The position numbers were made by a program, and so were the translations under genes. Below the pieces are notes generated by a model. That model had not been told where the DNA came from, searched no databases, and was given only the letters and a program-made list of their open reading frames with translations. From positions 2,941,001 to 3,005,000 of the forward strand of contig NZ_CP051183.1 in assembly GCF_012295615.1 (NCBI RefSeq): a stretch of 64,000 nucleotides of DNA, read 5' to 3'. Source of the DNA: Bermanella marisrubri. Its GTDB lineage: Bacteria > Pseudomonadota > Gammaproteobacteria > Pseudomonadales > Oceanobacteraceae. The number at the start of each line of letters is the position of its first letter. Positions within the stretch are counted from its first letter, which is position 1. Positions 1 through 10,595 of the stretch are shown piece after piece.

Positions 1-1
1 C

Positions 2-745
2 GTTTGGTCCGATTCTCTATGGATAGGTTTACCTGAAAGTAAGCCTGAGCAAAGCCGAATCAATGGCCACCACTTACAATCACATCAAGTAATGTGCAGG
101 CCCGGTGATATAGATTTCAGTTTGATGACACCGAGTCAATTCAACATTTTCGGCATTGTTATCGATCAATCGCTGTTAAGTAATATTGAAGATAGTGATT
201 ATTCCTCTGCTCAGCAGTTCTCTCTATCTGAATGCATCAGTTTAAAAGCCAAGACTTACAATAATCTCCATTATTTATTGCAGCGATTATTAATGCATCC
301 CCATGACGGCATTCCAGAAAAGGTGTGCCATGATCTACTCCTGCTAGCGCTACACGACGTCTTGACCCCGGAGTCAGTCAATTGCTTACCACCAACGAGC
401 CTTAAGCGACGCAATCAAATTGTAGATCTTACCTTGCATTATCTGAAACAGCATCATGATGAACCCGTCACCGTTACTGAGCTTTGCACACTCGCTTGCG
501 TTAGCCGACGAACCTTACAATACAGTTTTGAATCCGTACTCGGAATCAGCCCCGCACATTTTTTACGCATTAGCCGACTCAATGGTGCGCGACGATCATT
601 GCGGCAAGCAACAGAGCAAGATTGTATTGCGGACGTTGCTGCACAATGGGGCTTTTGGCATTTGAGCCAATTTGCTAAAGACTACAAACAACTTTTTGGT
701 GAGCTTCCCTCAGAGACTAAGCACCTCTATTCAACGGTGAACTAA
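2..745 (+). CDS. AraC-family transcriptional regulator, 5' end outside window
   Basis: The reading frame is open from base 2 to the stop at 745, and the first ATG inside the window (92) is preceded by 30 in-frame coding codons, so the true start lies upstream of the window. The last ~100 residues form an AraC/XylS double helix-turn-helix: first HTH around VTVTELCTLACVSRRTLQYS, then the family-typical GISPAHFLR linker and a second HTH ending in QFAKDYKQLFGELPSE. The N-terminal part would be the effector domain; its ligand is not recognisable. It is separated from fadE by 195 bp, so co-regulation is only a guess. Confidence 0.85.
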   Translation, partial: VWSDSLWIGLPESKPEQSRINGHHLQSHQVMCRPGDIDFSLMTPSQFNIFGIVIDQSLLSNIEDSDYSSAQQFSLSECISLKAKTYNNLHYLLQRLLMHPHDGIPEKVCHDLLLLALHDVLTPESVNCLPPTSLKRRNQIVDLTLHYLKQHHDEPVTVTELCTLACVSRRTLQYSFESVLGISPAHFLRISRLNGARRSLRQATEQDCIADVAAQWGFWHLSQFAKDYKQLFGELPSETKHLYSTVN

Positions 746-940
746 ATAAGCCGCTTTATTAAAAACGTCGCTAGACTCTGAATCTCAGCCCTCTGTTTCC
801 AAGCGTTCGAGCAATCTTATCTTGGATTTCTGTCGTATGAGCAATAAAATCCCCTTTCCGCTGGTGATTTTGCCGTTCTACGGTTATTTTTTATACAGCA
901 CTTGTGTGTTTTCGACTAAGACAGTGAGAGTAATCGATCT

Positions 941-3391
941 ATGATGACACTTATTATTTTATTAGCAGCCGTTGTGGCCTTGCTAATCGTTATGCGCCGT
1001 GAAATGGGCGCCCTAGCTGCGATAGTCGTGATGGCTGTGGCAGGCGCTGCCTCGTGGGTAGTTGCATCTAAAGTTCTGGCTATTGTTCTGTTTGCTTTAG
1101 CAGCAATCACAGCAGTAACCGGTTTATCCCTATTCCGCCGACTTTGGCTAACACCGATCATTTTTAATGTCTTCAAAAAGGTTGCCCCAAAAGTCTCTGA
1201 AACAGAGCAAGTGGCCTTGGACGCTGGCACCGTGGGTTGGGATGGTGAATTGTTCACCGGTAAGCCTAACTGGAGCAAGCTGTTAGACAACAAATATGAT
1301 GGTCTAACGGAAGAAGAACAAGCGTTCTTAGATAACCAGTGTGAAGAAGTGATATCTCGCTGCAACGCTTGGGATGTTGCTGTAGAACGTGCCGACCTAC
1401 CAAAAGACGTTTGGGATTACCTTAAGAAAGAAGGTTTCCTAGGCATGATCATTCCGAAAGAATACGGTGGCTTACATTTCTCTGCTAAAGCACAGTCTGC
1501 CGTACTGCAAAAGCTATCTGCCAACGAAATGCTAATGGTAAGTGTTGGTGTACCTAACTCGTTAGGACCCGGTGAGCTTTTGGTAAAATACGGTACAGAA
1601 GAGCAAAAGAATCACTATCTACCACGCCTAGCAGATGGTCGCGAAATTCCTTGCTTTGGTCTAACTGGCCCACGTGCAGGTTCTGACGCTACATCACTAC
1701 CGGATACAGGTATCGTGTGTAAAGGTCAGTTCAATGGCAAAGAAGTGGTTGGTATCAAGCTTAACTTCGAGAAACGCTGGATCACCCTAGCGCCTATCGC
1801 AACGGTTGTAGGCTTAGCGTTCCGCATGTTTGACCCAGACAACCTATTGGGTAAAGGTAAAGACCGCGGTATCACTTGTGCGTTGATTCCTCGTGAAACA
1901 GAGGGCATGGAAATTGGTCGTCGTCACTGTCCGATTGGTAGCCCATTCATGAATGGTCCAATTCGCGGTAAAGATGTGTTCATCCCGCTTGACTTCATCA
2001 TTGGTGGTGAAGAGATGGCCGGTGAAGGCTGGCGCATGCTGGTTGAATGCCTAAGTGTTGGTCGCTGTATCACTCTACCCTCTGGCGCAGCTGGTGCAGG
2101 TGCCTATGCAACCGGTACTGCCGGTGGTTTTACTCGTATCCGTCGTCAGTTCAACACGCCTGTTGCGGATATGGAAGGTGTTCAAGAGCCATTGGCGCGT
2201 ATTGCAGCTCACACCTATATTGCCCAAAGCTCTGTTAACCAAACCGCTAACATGATCGACCGTGGAGAAAAACCTGCGGTTCCATCAGCCATTCTTAAGT
2301 ATCACCTAACCGAGATTTCTCGCAGCGTTCTTGGTGATGCTATGGACGTTCACGGCGGTAAAGCGGTAACGCTTGGACCTCGTAACTATCTGGGCATCGC
2401 TTACTCAGGTAACCCTGTATCTATTACAGTGGAAGGTGCGAACATCATGACTCGCAGCTTGATGATCTTCGGTCAAGGTGCAATTCGATGCCATCCATAC
2501 GTTTTAGAAGAGCTGGCGGCGAAAAAAGCAGACGACAAGAAAGCGTTCGATAAAGCCTTCTTCGGACATGCTGGTTTAATCTTCGGTAATGCTGCTCGTG
2601 CTTTTACCCTTGGTTTTGGTATTGGCAAGGCAAGCGTTCCGTTTGATTCAGCATCCAAACCTTACGCGCAGGCGGTTGCTCGCTTTAGTGCTGCGTTTGG
2701 TCTATGTGCAGACGCTGCCATGACCACATTAGGTGCAGAACTAAAAATGCGTGAACTTATCTCTGCGCGCTTGGGTGACATTCTTGCCAATATGTACCTT
2801 GCCTCTATGGTACTGAAGAACTGGCATGAAAGTGACAAAGTAGAAGGTGAGCGTGAGTTAATGGAATACAGCCTTGGCTTATTACTCTACCGTGCAGAAA
2901 CCGCTTTAGATGAGTTTCTACAAAACCTACCAAACCGTGCAGTAGCAAAAGTTCTGCGTGTGTTAACTATGCCACTGGGTCGTCGCTGGGATAAGCCTCA
3001 TGATGATGCAATTCGCGCCATCGCTCGTGCAATCTCTACCGACTCAGCTGTTCGCGGTAAACTATTGGCTGGTGCCATGGTGAACGACAGCAAAGGCACA
3101 GCAGAAAACCCTGTTGCTCGCTATAATGCGTTGCTTAAAGACTACGAAAAAGCCGAGAAGCTTTATCGTAAAGCAACCAAAGCCTACAACAAAGGCGAAA
3201 TTCCAATGGAAGCTTTGCATCCAGAACAACGCTTCGAAGAAGCGCTTAAGGCCGAAATCTTCACTAAAGAAGAAGCTGACTTTATGCGTCAATACGAAGC
3301 CTCTGTATTGGAAATGCTAACCGTTGATGACTTCCCATTTGACGAGTTTGCACGCAACAAAGAAACTCTGATTAACCACAACCCTGCATAA
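941..3391 (+). CDS. fadE: Acyl-CoA dehydrogenase FadE (membrane-anchored)
   Basis: First step of fatty-acid beta-oxidation: FAD-dependent oxidation of acyl-CoA to 2-enoyl-CoA. At 816 aa it matches the length of E. coli FadE (814 aa). Residues 1-60 hold two hydrophobic segments that would anchor it to the inner membrane. The acyl-CoA dehydrogenase core follows (~100-480, with CFGLTGPRAGSD and the glycine-rich VHGGKAV stretch), then the FadE-specific C-terminal domain (~500-790). There are two adjacent ATG codons at 941 and 944; the first is used here. The gene is monocistronic and ends in a strong terminator. Confidence 0.95.
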   Translation: MMTLIILLAAVVALLIVMRREMGALAAIVVMAVAGAASWVVASKVLAIVLFALAAITAVTGLSLFRRLWLTPIIFNVFKKVAPKVSETEQVALDAGTVGWDGELFTGKPNWSKLLDNKYDGLTEEEQAFLDNQCEEVISRCNAWDVAVERADLPKDVWDYLKKEGFLGMIIPKEYGGLHFSAKAQSAVLQKLSANEMLMVSVGVPNSLGPGELLVKYGTEEQKNHYLPRLADGREIPCFGLTGPRAGSDATSLPDTGIVCKGQFNGKEVVGIKLNFEKRWITLAPIATVVGLAFRMFDPDNLLGKGKDRGITCALIPRETEGMEIGRRHCPIGSPFMNGPIRGKDVFIPLDFIIGGEEMAGEGWRMLVECLSVGRCITLPSGAAGAGAYATGTAGGFTRIRRQFNTPVADMEGVQEPLARIAAHTYIAQSSVNQTANMIDRGEKPAVPSAILKYHLTEISRSVLGDAMDVHGGKAVTLGPRNYLGIAYSGNPVSITVEGANIMTRSLMIFGQGAIRCHPYVLEELAAKKADDKKAFDKAFFGHAGLIFGNAARAFTLGFGIGKASVPFDSASKPYAQAVARFSAAFGLCADAAMTTLGAELKMRELISARLGDILANMYLASMVLKNWHESDKVEGERELMEYSLGLLLYRAETALDEFLQNLPNRAVAKVLRVLTMPLGRRWDKPHDDAIRAIARAISTDSAVRGKLLAGAMVNDSKGTAENPVARYNALLKDYEKAEKLYRKATKAYNKGEIPMEALHPEQRFEEALKAEIFTKEEADFMRQYEASVLEMLTVDDFPFDEFARNKETLINHNPA

Positions 3392-3414
3392 CTTGGCGTT
3401 ATTTAATCAGAAAA

Positions 3415-3448
3415 TAAAAAAGCCAGCTCAATGAGCTGGCTTTTTTTT
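3415..3448. terminator. Bidirectional Rho-independent terminator
   Basis: Inverted repeat AGCCAGCTCA / TGAGCTGGCT (3421-3430 and 3432-3441), followed by T8 on the plus strand and preceded by an A-rich tract that gives a U-run on the minus strand. It sits between the convergent fadE and the outer-membrane gene and can serve both. Confidence 0.9.
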
Positions 3449-3480
3449 ACTCGTTGTTTACCCAACGGCTTAAGGTAAAG

Positions 3481-4065
3481 TTAAAACTTAAAGCGCAGAC
3501 CAAAACCAAATGATGAAATATCCGTTGTTGTTTCTATGTCGGCACCAACCGCTTGAGTCTCTTCCCAACCAATACCTTTGCCTTCATAAGATAATTCCAA
3601 CTCTAAGTTTTCATTAAAAGCAAACAATACGCCCGCCATAAAATTGAGTGCAATTCCCTCTAGGTTTTTGTTTACGGTATTGCTATCACCTAAATCGGTA
3701 TACTCATATAGACCAAAGCCAATGCCCACAAAGGGTTTTAAACGTTGGGCACCAAAAGGAACATACCAATCAAAGTCTAAACCTTCGTATTTGCGCTCAT
3801 CATCACTAATTTCTAAGTCAATGGCATTGGCACTAATTTCAAAACGATTGCCAGATTCTAAAACCCAACCTAACTTTAAATCTCCTTGGCTATGGTCATA
3901 GTCATAATCGGTATTGATCACGCCTTCTTGGCTTTCTGTAGCGGACCCGCCAGAACCACCAATCCCTAAATAGAAACCGGTGTCACTAGCACTTGCCACA
4001 TTGCATAGGATTAGAGTGGAAATTAATACACTTGTACTTAAAGTAGAACGATATGCGCTTTTCAT
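3481..4065 (-). CDS. Outer-membrane beta-barrel protein (OmpA/OmpW-like porin fold)
   Basis: 194-aa protein with an N-terminal signal peptide (~1-26, ending ASA before SDTGFYLG) and then alternating amphipathic strands rich in Gly, Tyr and Phe. It ends in FGFGLRFKF; a terminal aromatic residue is the usual signal for barrel assembly. The length suits an 8-stranded barrel. The acidic loop near DYDYDHSQGD could bind cations, but no function can be assigned. It stands alone between fadE (convergent) and the PAS gene (divergent). Confidence 0.75.
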   Translation of the reverse strand: MKSAYRSTLSTSVLISTLILCNVASASDTGFYLGIGGSGGSATESQEGVINTDYDYDHSQGDLKLGWVLESGNRFEISANAIDLEISDDERKYEGLDFDWYVPFGAQRLKPFVGIGFGLYEYTDLGDSNTVNKNLEGIALNFMAGVLFAFNENLELELSYEGKGIGWEETQAVGADIETTTDISSFGFGLRFKF

Positions 4066-4204
4066 GGCTTTTCCTTAGCGTTTATTATTATTTTATTGAT
4101 CTGATTATGCACATTCACTATCGCTCTGCAATTGCCCTCACCACATTTGCCCTATAACAATCATGAACTAGCCTTATAAGAGAGTTCTAATTGGTACAAA
4201 CATT

Positions 4205-4726
4205 ATGGATATCACGCCAATTGCCAAGCAAGCAACATGGCCGCAGGGAAAGAATATCTGCAGTAAAACAGATCTTAAGGGCAATATTACCTATATAAAT
4301 CGCGCCTTTATGAAAGTTACTCAATTACATGAAGGCCAATTGCTGGGTCAGCCCCATAATATTATTCGCCATCCAGATATGCCCAAAGGGTTCTTCCGCC
4401 ATATGTGGCAGGAATTAGAGGCGCATCATGAATTCACCGGCATTATTAAGAACATTACCTCTATGGGTGAATACTATTGGAGCGATGCGCTGATCAACGC
4501 CACTGATGATGGAGAAGGGAACCAAAACGGTTTTTTCTCCGTGCGAAGGGAAGCGTCACAAGAATTAATAGAGCAAATCGAACCCATTTATAAAGCCATG
4601 CTTGAAATAGAAAAACCTGGCACCGATGAATCCATCAACGCCAGTGTGCAATACTTTTTAAAAGCGCGCATTACGATACAAACTTCTGCTAATAAGAGCC
4701 ATGACATAAGTGGAGTGACTTCATGA
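4205..4726 (+). CDS. Aer-type PAS sensor protein
   Basis: 173 aa, soluble. Residues ~15-125 closely resemble the FAD-binding PAS domain of the energy-taxis receptor Aer: [10 protein letters not shown], then [20 protein letters not shown], then a [12 protein letters not shown] strand and the FFSVRR end. The Aer linker motif EPIYKAMLE follows. There is no HAMP, membrane or signalling domain in this protein. Its stop overlaps the start of the next gene, a chemoreceptor, by 4 bp (ATGA), so the two are translationally coupled and probably form one receptor in two chains. FAD binding is inferred from the Aer-like motif. Confidence 0.88.
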   Translation: MDITPIAKQATWPQGKNICSKTDLKGNITYINRAFMKVTQLHEGQLLGQPHNIIRHPDMPKGFFRHMWQELEAHHEFTGIIKNITSMGEYYWSDALINATDDGEGNQNGFFSVRREASQELIEQIEPIYKAMLEIEKPGTDESINASVQYFLKARITIQTSANKSHDISGVTS

Positions 4727-6198
4727 GTAAACGCTCTCGCTTGCCACTTTATCGTACACAGTTATTCATTGTTGTGGGCATATGTATCTTTTCTTTAATA
4801 GTGGCCGCTCTAGCCCCTCTTATATCCAAGCAATATGAGCATGCTATTACACTTGGCTGTCTATTCCTTATCGCACTCAGCATTAGCTTTTTATCCTGGT
4901 CTGCGATGAAAGTCGAACATCTTGTCCGATACATGCATGGCGCTTTGCGTTTCGCAAACAAAGGCCAACTCAATCGTAGAATTACGGATACGCCTAATCT
5001 GGGTGAAATCGGTTTTGTAGCATGGGAATTAAATGATTTTTTAGATCAAGTGGAAACCTATTTTAACGAAGTCAATGCGTGTATGAAGCGAGTAGAAACG
5101 AATGACTTTGATCGTTTGCCTATCAAAGAAAACCTATACGGACAGTTTGCACAATCATTAGACTTTTTTGAGCACGCTATTCATGTTATGCGTCAAGGTA
5201 AAAAGCTGCAAAATAGTATCGCCTTGAACAGCAAGCTAGCAGAACTGAATGTTACCAACCTTATCAATAACTTAAACCTAAACCAATCCGACTTAATCAC
5301 CATGAGTGCGCAAATTGATGGGGTGACTGAACTAGCGAGAAATAACCGCAGTCGCTCACAAGATGCCAATCAAAACATCAAGGCCATGAGTAGCGACATT
5401 GAAAGCATTGACAATGCCATGGGCAAGATTGTCTCGGTGAATGAAACGCTTAGTCAGCAAGCCAAAGAAATAGAGTCATCACTGACACTGATTAATCAAA
5501 TTACCGAACAAACGACCCTATTAGCATTAAATGCCAGTATCGAAGCTGCTCGTGCCGGAGAGCATGGGCGAGGGTTTGCGGTGGTTGCGGATGAAGTAAA
5601 ACACCTATCTCAGCAAACGCAAAAGATTGCAGAAGAAATTTTCAGAAAGATTAATGGCTTTACCTCTGCTATGAAACAAACCTTAGACTCATCTCTACAT
5701 GCATCAGAGCAAGCGAAGCGCACCAATGAAAAGCTGGTTGATGTAGTCCAAGGCGTCAATACCATTACCGATTCAGCCGATAAAATTGCCGATGTATTGG
5801 TGGGTGTTAATCGTGATAGTTTCTTAACGCTGATCAAATTGGATCACATTATCTACAAGCAAAACGCGTATTTTGCTATCAATAACGAAAGTGATCAGGC
5901 GAGACAGGAAGTGAATTTGACCCATACTGAATGCCGTATGGGTAAGTGGTATGACTCTAACGATGCTCAAGCAGGCTATTCAGCCAATCATGCATTTGCA
6001 CAAATTGAAGAACCTCATCGCATTATTCACGAAGAGGTTCATAAAGCACTTTCAGCCTCAGCCCATGCCTCTCAATCTCGTCCCGATATCGTGGTACAGC
6101 ACATGAGCAATGCCGAATCCGCCAGTGATCAAGTCTTTGACTTAGTGAATCAGCTTAAACATTCTTCTGTATCAGAGTCTGATGCCGACTTATTTTGA
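4723..6198 (+). CDS. Methyl-accepting chemotaxis protein with C-terminal CZB zinc-binding domain
   Basis: 491 aa. Two adjacent transmembrane helices (~13-35 and ~40-60) with almost no periplasmic loop, then a HAMP-like region (~60-120) and the chemoreceptor signalling coiled coil. The conserved hairpin tip is at about residues 268-298 ([29 protein letters not shown]). Residues ~370-445 are a CZB domain with likely zinc ligands H375, C404 (ECRMGKWY), H432 and H436. The topology is that of Aer without its PAS domain, which is supplied by the coupled upstream gene. CZB domains in other bacteria sense zinc, pH or hypochlorite. The 3' end overlaps the convergent sua5 gene by 49 bp. Confidence 0.93.
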   Translation: MSKRSRLPLYRTQLFIVVGICIFSLIVAALAPLISKQYEHAITLGCLFLIALSISFLSWSAMKVEHLVRYMHGALRFANKGQLNRRITDTPNLGEIGFVAWELNDFLDQVETYFNEVNACMKRVETNDFDRLPIKENLYGQFAQSLDFFEHAIHVMRQGKKLQNSIALNSKLAELNVTNLINNLNLNQSDLITMSAQIDGVTELARNNRSRSQDANQNIKAMSSDIESIDNAMGKIVSVNETLSQQAKEIESSLTLINQITEQTTLLALNASIEAARAGEHGRGFAVVADEVKHLSQQTQKIAEEIFRKINGFTSAMKQTLDSSLHASEQAKRTNEKLVDVVQGVNTITDSADKIADVLVGVNRDSFLTLIKLDHIIYKQNAYFAINNESDQARQEVNLTHTECRMGKWYDSNDAQAGYSANHAFAQIEEPHRIIHEEVHKALSASAHASQSRPDIVVQHMSNAESASDQVFDLVNQLKHSSVSESDADLF

Positions 6199-7208
6199 TC
6201 ATAAGCATTCAGCTCGATAGCCGCTCTTGCTATGCGATTTGCGATGCCAGACCATTCGGTATTATTGGGTACACACTCTGTGTAGACGGTATCAGGCATT
6301 AGGCAGTCCACTTCATGCAATGTGCTATACCAAGATTGAGCATAACCTTGATGATCGGCAGGTAAGCGCAAAGCAATTTGATCACCATGCAACTGACTGT
6401 CGTTAAGAGCGGTTTCAATTATCTCGCTATGATAAAGAAACACACCTGCAACACCGTTTCTTATGAGTGCGTCTAGCTGTTCGGTTTCACACAAAACTAG
6501 GGTAGCTTTTGGTCGATAGTGAACTTTTTTGTTACCTGACACTTTTTCGTTGTGATTATCAGGTTGTAGCACGGTTTGATCTAATACCGCTTCAATTTGT
6601 GATGCTGATATCGGACCAGGGCGTAAAACCCGCGGTGACGTCCGAGGATAGTCACTGATATCCAAAATCGTCGATTCGATTCCTTGCTCACAAGCACCAC
6701 CATCAACCACTGCATCAATAAGCTCTCCCATACCGTTCATAACATGATGCGCTTGAGTAGGGCTCAATTTTTCATAGGGATTAGCGGAAGGTGCCGCCAC
6801 TATCAATTCATGAGTGCGCAATATATCGAGTAATGCTGGTTGATTTGGCATACGAATGGCAACGGTGTCCAAACCACCGGTAAGAATATCCGATACGCCT
6901 TCAGCTTTTTTCAAAACTAATGTAAGCGCACCAGGCCAAAAAGCTTCTACCAAACTTTGAGCAATATGCGGCACATCACGGGCCCATTTTTCTAGCTCCG
7001 TGCTATTGGCAATATGTAAGATAAGTGGATGATCAACAGGCCGGCCTTTCGCTTCAAAAATCGACGCCAGCGCAATATCGTTGCGCGCGTCTGCCGCCAA
7101 GCCATACACCGTCTCAGTGGGCACGGCTACCAGTCCGCCCTGCTTTAGAATCGCACCCGCTTGCTGACGATCCTTCGCTGAATGGGCTTTCAATAATTTT
7201 GCTGTCAT
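6150..7208 (-). CDS. sua5: L-threonylcarbamoyladenylate synthase, Sua5 type (t6A37 tRNA modification)
   Basis: 352 aa. Residues ~12-200 are the YrdC domain ([26 protein letters not shown], a [11 protein letters not shown] loop and ESTILD), which makes threonylcarbamoyl-AMP from threonine, bicarbonate and ATP for t6A synthesis. Residues ~210-345 are the Sua5 C-terminal domain ([13 protein letters not shown] at its start), absent from the short TsaC form. It is the last gene of the dabB-dabA-cysD-sua5 operon; its ATG overlaps the cysD stop by one base (TGATG). Bicarbonate is its substrate, so its place behind a bicarbonate pump is suggestive. Confidence 0.92.
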   Translation of the reverse strand: MTAKLLKAHSAKDRQQAGAILKQGGLVAVPTETVYGLAADARNDIALASIFEAKGRPVDHPLILHIANSTELEKWARDVPHIAQSLVEAFWPGALTLVLKKAEGVSDILTGGLDTVAIRMPNQPALLDILRTHELIVAAPSANPYEKLSPTQAHHVMNGMGELIDAVVDGGACEQGIESTILDISDYPRTSPRVLRPGPISASQIEAVLDQTVLQPDNHNEKVSGNKKVHYRPKATLVLCETEQLDALIRNGVAGVFLYHSEIIETALNDSQLHGDQIALRLPADHQGYAQSWYSTLHEVDCLMPDTVYTECVPNNTEWSGIANRIARAAIELNAYDQNKSASDSDTEECLS

Positions 7209-8137
7209 CAGAAATAGCCCTCTCGCTTTTTCTTTTCCATGGAGCCGGATTGATCTTTATCCAACAACCGCCCCTGTCTTTCACTGGTATTACTCATCAG
7301 CATCTCAGCAATGATGTCAGTAACCTGCGTTGCTTTACTTTCAACGGCTCCGGTTTGCGGGTAGCAACCAAGCGTTCGGAACCGTATCCATCGTTCAGCT
7401 AAAGAATCTTTCTCTTGAGGTGTTAAATGAGGCAGCATACGCTCATCATCCAGCGCCAAAATTTGTCCGCTATCTTGATCAATCCAACTCAAGCGCGGTG
7501 CCGCATAATACAAAGGCACAATTTCAATTTGCTCACGCAAAATGTAAAGCCAGATATCCAACTCCGTCCAGTTGGACAATGGAAATACTCGTACACTTTC
7601 TCCCATCCCGAGAGAGGTATTGTAAATATTCCATAACTCCGGTCGCTGTGATTTAGGCTCCCATTGATGCTTGTGGTTACGAATGGAAAAAACTCGTTCT
7701 TTGGCACGTGACTTTTCTTCATCGCGTCGGGCACCACCTAAAGCTGCATCAAACTTATGATCATCAAGCGCCTGCTTTAATGCTTGGGTTTTCATGAAAT
7801 CATTGTATTTCACTGAACCCGATTCAATTGGGTGAATGCCCATTTCCAAGGCTTCATGATTAATATGAACTTTTAAATTCAAATCCAATTTATCCACCAA
7901 GCGGTCGCGAAATTGAGCCATTTCACCAAACTCCCACGTGGTATCGATATGCAACAACGTGAACGGTACCTTTGCGGGGTGAAAAGCTTTACGTGCAAGG
8001 TGAAGCATAACGGTTGAATCCTTGCCGATAGAATAAAACATACAAGGGTTATCAAAGCTAGTTGCCACCTCGCGTATGATATGAATCGCTTCCGCTTCCA
8101 ATGCTTGTAAATGACTTAAATGACGATCAATGTTCAA
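7208..8137 (-). CDS. cysD: Sulfate adenylyltransferase subunit 2 (CysD)
   Basis: 309 aa, the usual CysD length. ATP-PPi-synthetase fold with the PP-loop in [18 protein letters not shown] and the typical CysD end ([20 protein letters not shown], then YF). CysD adenylates sulfate to APS together with the GTPase CysN. Here cysN does not follow: the next gene is sua5, joined by a one-base stop/start overlap, and the start lies inside the 3' end of dabA (11-bp overlap). Either cysN lies elsewhere or this copy has another partner. All residues of the family signature that I can check look intact. Confidence 0.93.
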   Translation of the reverse strand: MNIDRHLSHLQALEAEAIHIIREVATSFDNPCMFYSIGKDSTVMLHLARKAFHPAKVPFTLLHIDTTWEFGEMAQFRDRLVDKLDLNLKVHINHEALEMGIHPIESGSVKYNDFMKTQALKQALDDHKFDAALGGARRDEEKSRAKERVFSIRNHKHQWEPKSQRPELWNIYNTSLGMGESVRVFPLSNWTELDIWLYILREQIEIVPLYYAAPRLSWIDQDSGQILALDDERMLPHLTPQEKDSLAERWIRFRTLGCYPQTGAVESKATQVTDIIAEMLMSNTSERQGRLLDKDQSGSMEKKKREGYF

Positions 8138-10595
8138 TTGTATCTACTCCCATTTCATGCCATTGGTTTAAAGCAAATTGCGCAACGTTTTTCCCATCAT
8201 CCGAAATCTGCAATAGATGCAGCCACCCATTTTTGACTAGGTCACTCACTACAGATTCAGTTTCGATAATCTGCTCGATGCGTTCTCTTGGTGCTCTAAT
8301 AAATACACTTAAACGCATTGCTTGATGCTGCCAGTTTTCGCCATCATGAATCGACTGCATAGGTAAACCTATTCGTAGATCACCACCATTGCCCTCAAAT
8401 ACGCCGATATTGCCGCCCACCACATTATGCAATACCTTATTGCCACTACCGTATTTATGGTTATCCCAAACCGATGCATTGTATTGCATGTTTATCCAAT
8501 TGGTGACCACCATAGGGGCTGTCATTATGGTACGCAGCAAAGAACCGTCTTGATCTTTTTGCCAATCATAATCGTGTAAAAACGCCCTTCCTTGTAAATC
8601 CACGGATTGACTCATATCGCGGGGCGCGATGATAAATGCTGCATTATTTGCCAATCCCCATTCAGGACGTACTTGTGACCAATCTTTTGTACGCTGCTCA
8701 ATGTATTGAGACAGGCGCTCATCACTGGCATCTAATTTAAGCCGAACAGCTCGTTCTTGCTGGGCAAGAACTTGCGCGTTTTGCAACCACTCTTGCATCT
8801 CTAAGCGTAGTGTATGACCTTCACTCAAAATGCGAATTTCATCCGTCGTTGTGTTATGCAACGCAGCAATAAACTGAGTTTCTAATGGAATATTAATATC
8901 AAACTGAGCCATATCCTCACGAACTCGAGAATCATTCAAGAGTTGCGCTAATACGCGCACATTCACTTCACCACTCTGTCCACCGCAAGCGCCACATTCC
9001 AACCCGGCTGCATGTGGATTGTTACTGCACTGCACACCATGGCCTACCAGTAATACGCTAGGCGCAATGTTGTGTGTTAATCCCATTGCTTTCAAAATAG
9101 TGGCCGCTAGATTGCTTTTTTCTTCGCGGGTTAATGATCGATGTCCGGTTTTTAATACCCAAGAATGATTATCGGGCACCATGGAATCTGATTTTTTGCT
9201 GGGCCAAAAGCTTTGCTTCAGTAGTTTAAAGGCATACATCCATCCACCTGCCTCGACCATACTGAAAGAAGCAGCCGAACTTTGGCTCCACTCTTGATAT
9301 CGAGCCTGACTGTTATAGCCCCGACTTGCTTTTTGCTCTTGCTCATGGCGAGCAAAGCTATCAAGCTCAGCTCGAATGCTCGGTGCTAATAATCCCGGCA
9401 ACTGTTTTCTTGAACGCTGTGAACCCAGTGGCGAATATTCAATGGGTAAACCAAAGAAACCTGCAAAGCCAAGTGTTTGAATGTCCGAATTCTGTGACTC
9501 TAATGCACGACGAATCACCTCAGAGCGAACGTCAATACAAAATGCCGCTTGCAGTTTAGGTCGTTCAATTTTCGCCGACTGTAAATCCTTGCTTTCATTG
9601 TTTGCGAGCAACTGCTCAGCAATCTGCTCCTGATAAGCCAGTTCCATTGCTCGCTGCCAAACCCAGAGTGTTTTTTGCAAATCTTCATGCTGACGGATAA
9701 GTTGCGGTAGAGAGGCTTGTTCTTTCTGCCACATATGAGAAAGCTTACGCCCCAAATGGGGGTATTCATCATTATGATATTGCCAAAGCACCCATTCCCA
9801 GGCCATACGAATCGCCAATAAGCTCATCATGCTAGGCACATTATTTTCACTTTGGCCAAGATCCTTTTGCCAATTTAAATAGGCAATCCAGGAAGCCCAA
9901 CCATTAATATCTAAAAGCAAGGCGTGTGCATAGTCTTCAATTGCAATTTCACTGACTTGGAGATCCATAAGGGCACGTGCGATTAGACTCTCTTCATTAT
10001 CGGGTAGCTGTTTAAAGTAATCATTCAAGCGCGCCTCATCCATAAGAATGGCAATGCCTTTATCTTTTTGCACAACCCATAACCACTGCTCGTAAAGATT
10101 TTTACTTTCACCAAGGCGGGTTGGGTTAACTGGACCGTCTTTCTGAAAGTAAGCCGCGCAAAACTGACTGATTTGATGAGTGATTTCATCACGCCACGCC
10201 ATTTTATGCTGACGATCACGACCACTATCCAGTAAGTCACTAATATGATGCCAATGGGGCAAGTCACTTTGCTGTTTGACAACCGCTAAAAGGTTTTTAT
10301 TGGTTTCTTTTGAACCCATTAGGCTTGCAGCACGCTGCAAATGTTTTTCTTTAATTTTTCCCTGCTGCCACTGTTGCAAATAGTAACTGGCAGGCATTAA
10401 GCATTGCACTTGTGCAAGAGCAGATAGCTTGGAAGAAACTTGGTCTATAGACTCATTACGCATTTTCCAGAATGGATTCACGGCAATGAATTCATCTAAA
10501 GGCCAAGTGGGCGCAATCTTTTCACAGGCCTTGTGAAGTAGGTTTTCAATATTTTCTGCAAGCGCCATTTCAACATCTTGTTTTACAGGGATCAT
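8127..10595 (-). CDS. dabA: DabA, catalytic subunit of the DAB inorganic-carbon pump (DUF2309/UPF0753)
   Basis: 822 aa, normal for DabA. In characterised DAB systems this carbonic-anhydrase-like subunit works with the membrane subunit DabB to trap CO2 as bicarbonate. The expected zinc site is visible: C353 and D355 (FCIDVRSE), H519 (LLVGHG) and C534 or C537 (LECGACGG), close to the positions reported for the Halothiobacillus protein. The N-terminal [10 protein letters not shown] motif is also family-typical. The start overlaps the dabB stop by 4 bp (ATGA) and the 3' end overlaps cysD. Role in a heterotroph: probably bicarbonate supply for carboxylases and Sua5. Confidence 0.93.
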   Translation of the reverse strand: MIPVKQDVEMALAENIENLLHKACEKIAPTWPLDEFIAVNPFWKMRNESIDQVSSKLSALAQVQCLMPASYYLQQWQQGKIKEKHLQRAASLMGSKETNKNLLAVVKQQSDLPHWHHISDLLDSGRDRQHKMAWRDEITHQISQFCAAYFQKDGPVNPTRLGESKNLYEQWLWVVQKDKGIAILMDEARLNDYFKQLPDNEESLIARALMDLQVSEIAIEDYAHALLLDINGWASWIAYLNWQKDLGQSENNVPSMMSLLAIRMAWEWVLWQYHNDEYPHLGRKLSHMWQKEQASLPQLIRQHEDLQKTLWVWQRAMELAYQEQIAEQLLANNESKDLQSAKIERPKLQAAFCIDVRSEVIRRALESQNSDIQTLGFAGFFGLPIEYSPLGSQRSRKQLPGLLAPSIRAELDSFARHEQEQKASRGYNSQARYQEWSQSSAASFSMVEAGGWMYAFKLLKQSFWPSKKSDSMVPDNHSWVLKTGHRSLTREEKSNLAATILKAMGLTHNIAPSVLLVGHGVQCSNNPHAAGLECGACGGQSGEVNVRVLAQLLNDSRVREDMAQFDINIPLETQFIAALHNTTTDEIRILSEGHTLRLEMQEWLQNAQVLAQQERAVRLKLDASDERLSQYIEQRTKDWSQVRPEWGLANNAAFIIAPRDMSQSVDLQGRAFLHDYDWQKDQDGSLLRTIMTAPMVVTNWINMQYNASVWDNHKYGSGNKVLHNVVGGNIGVFEGNGGDLRIGLPMQSIHDGENWQHQAMRLSVFIRAPRERIEQIIETESVVSDLVKNGWLHLLQISDDGKNVAQFALNQWHEMGVDTIEH

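Noticed and set aside
746-940. FadR or PsrA operator before fadE
   Set aside because: No convincing palindrome of either regulator could be found in the 195-bp gap.
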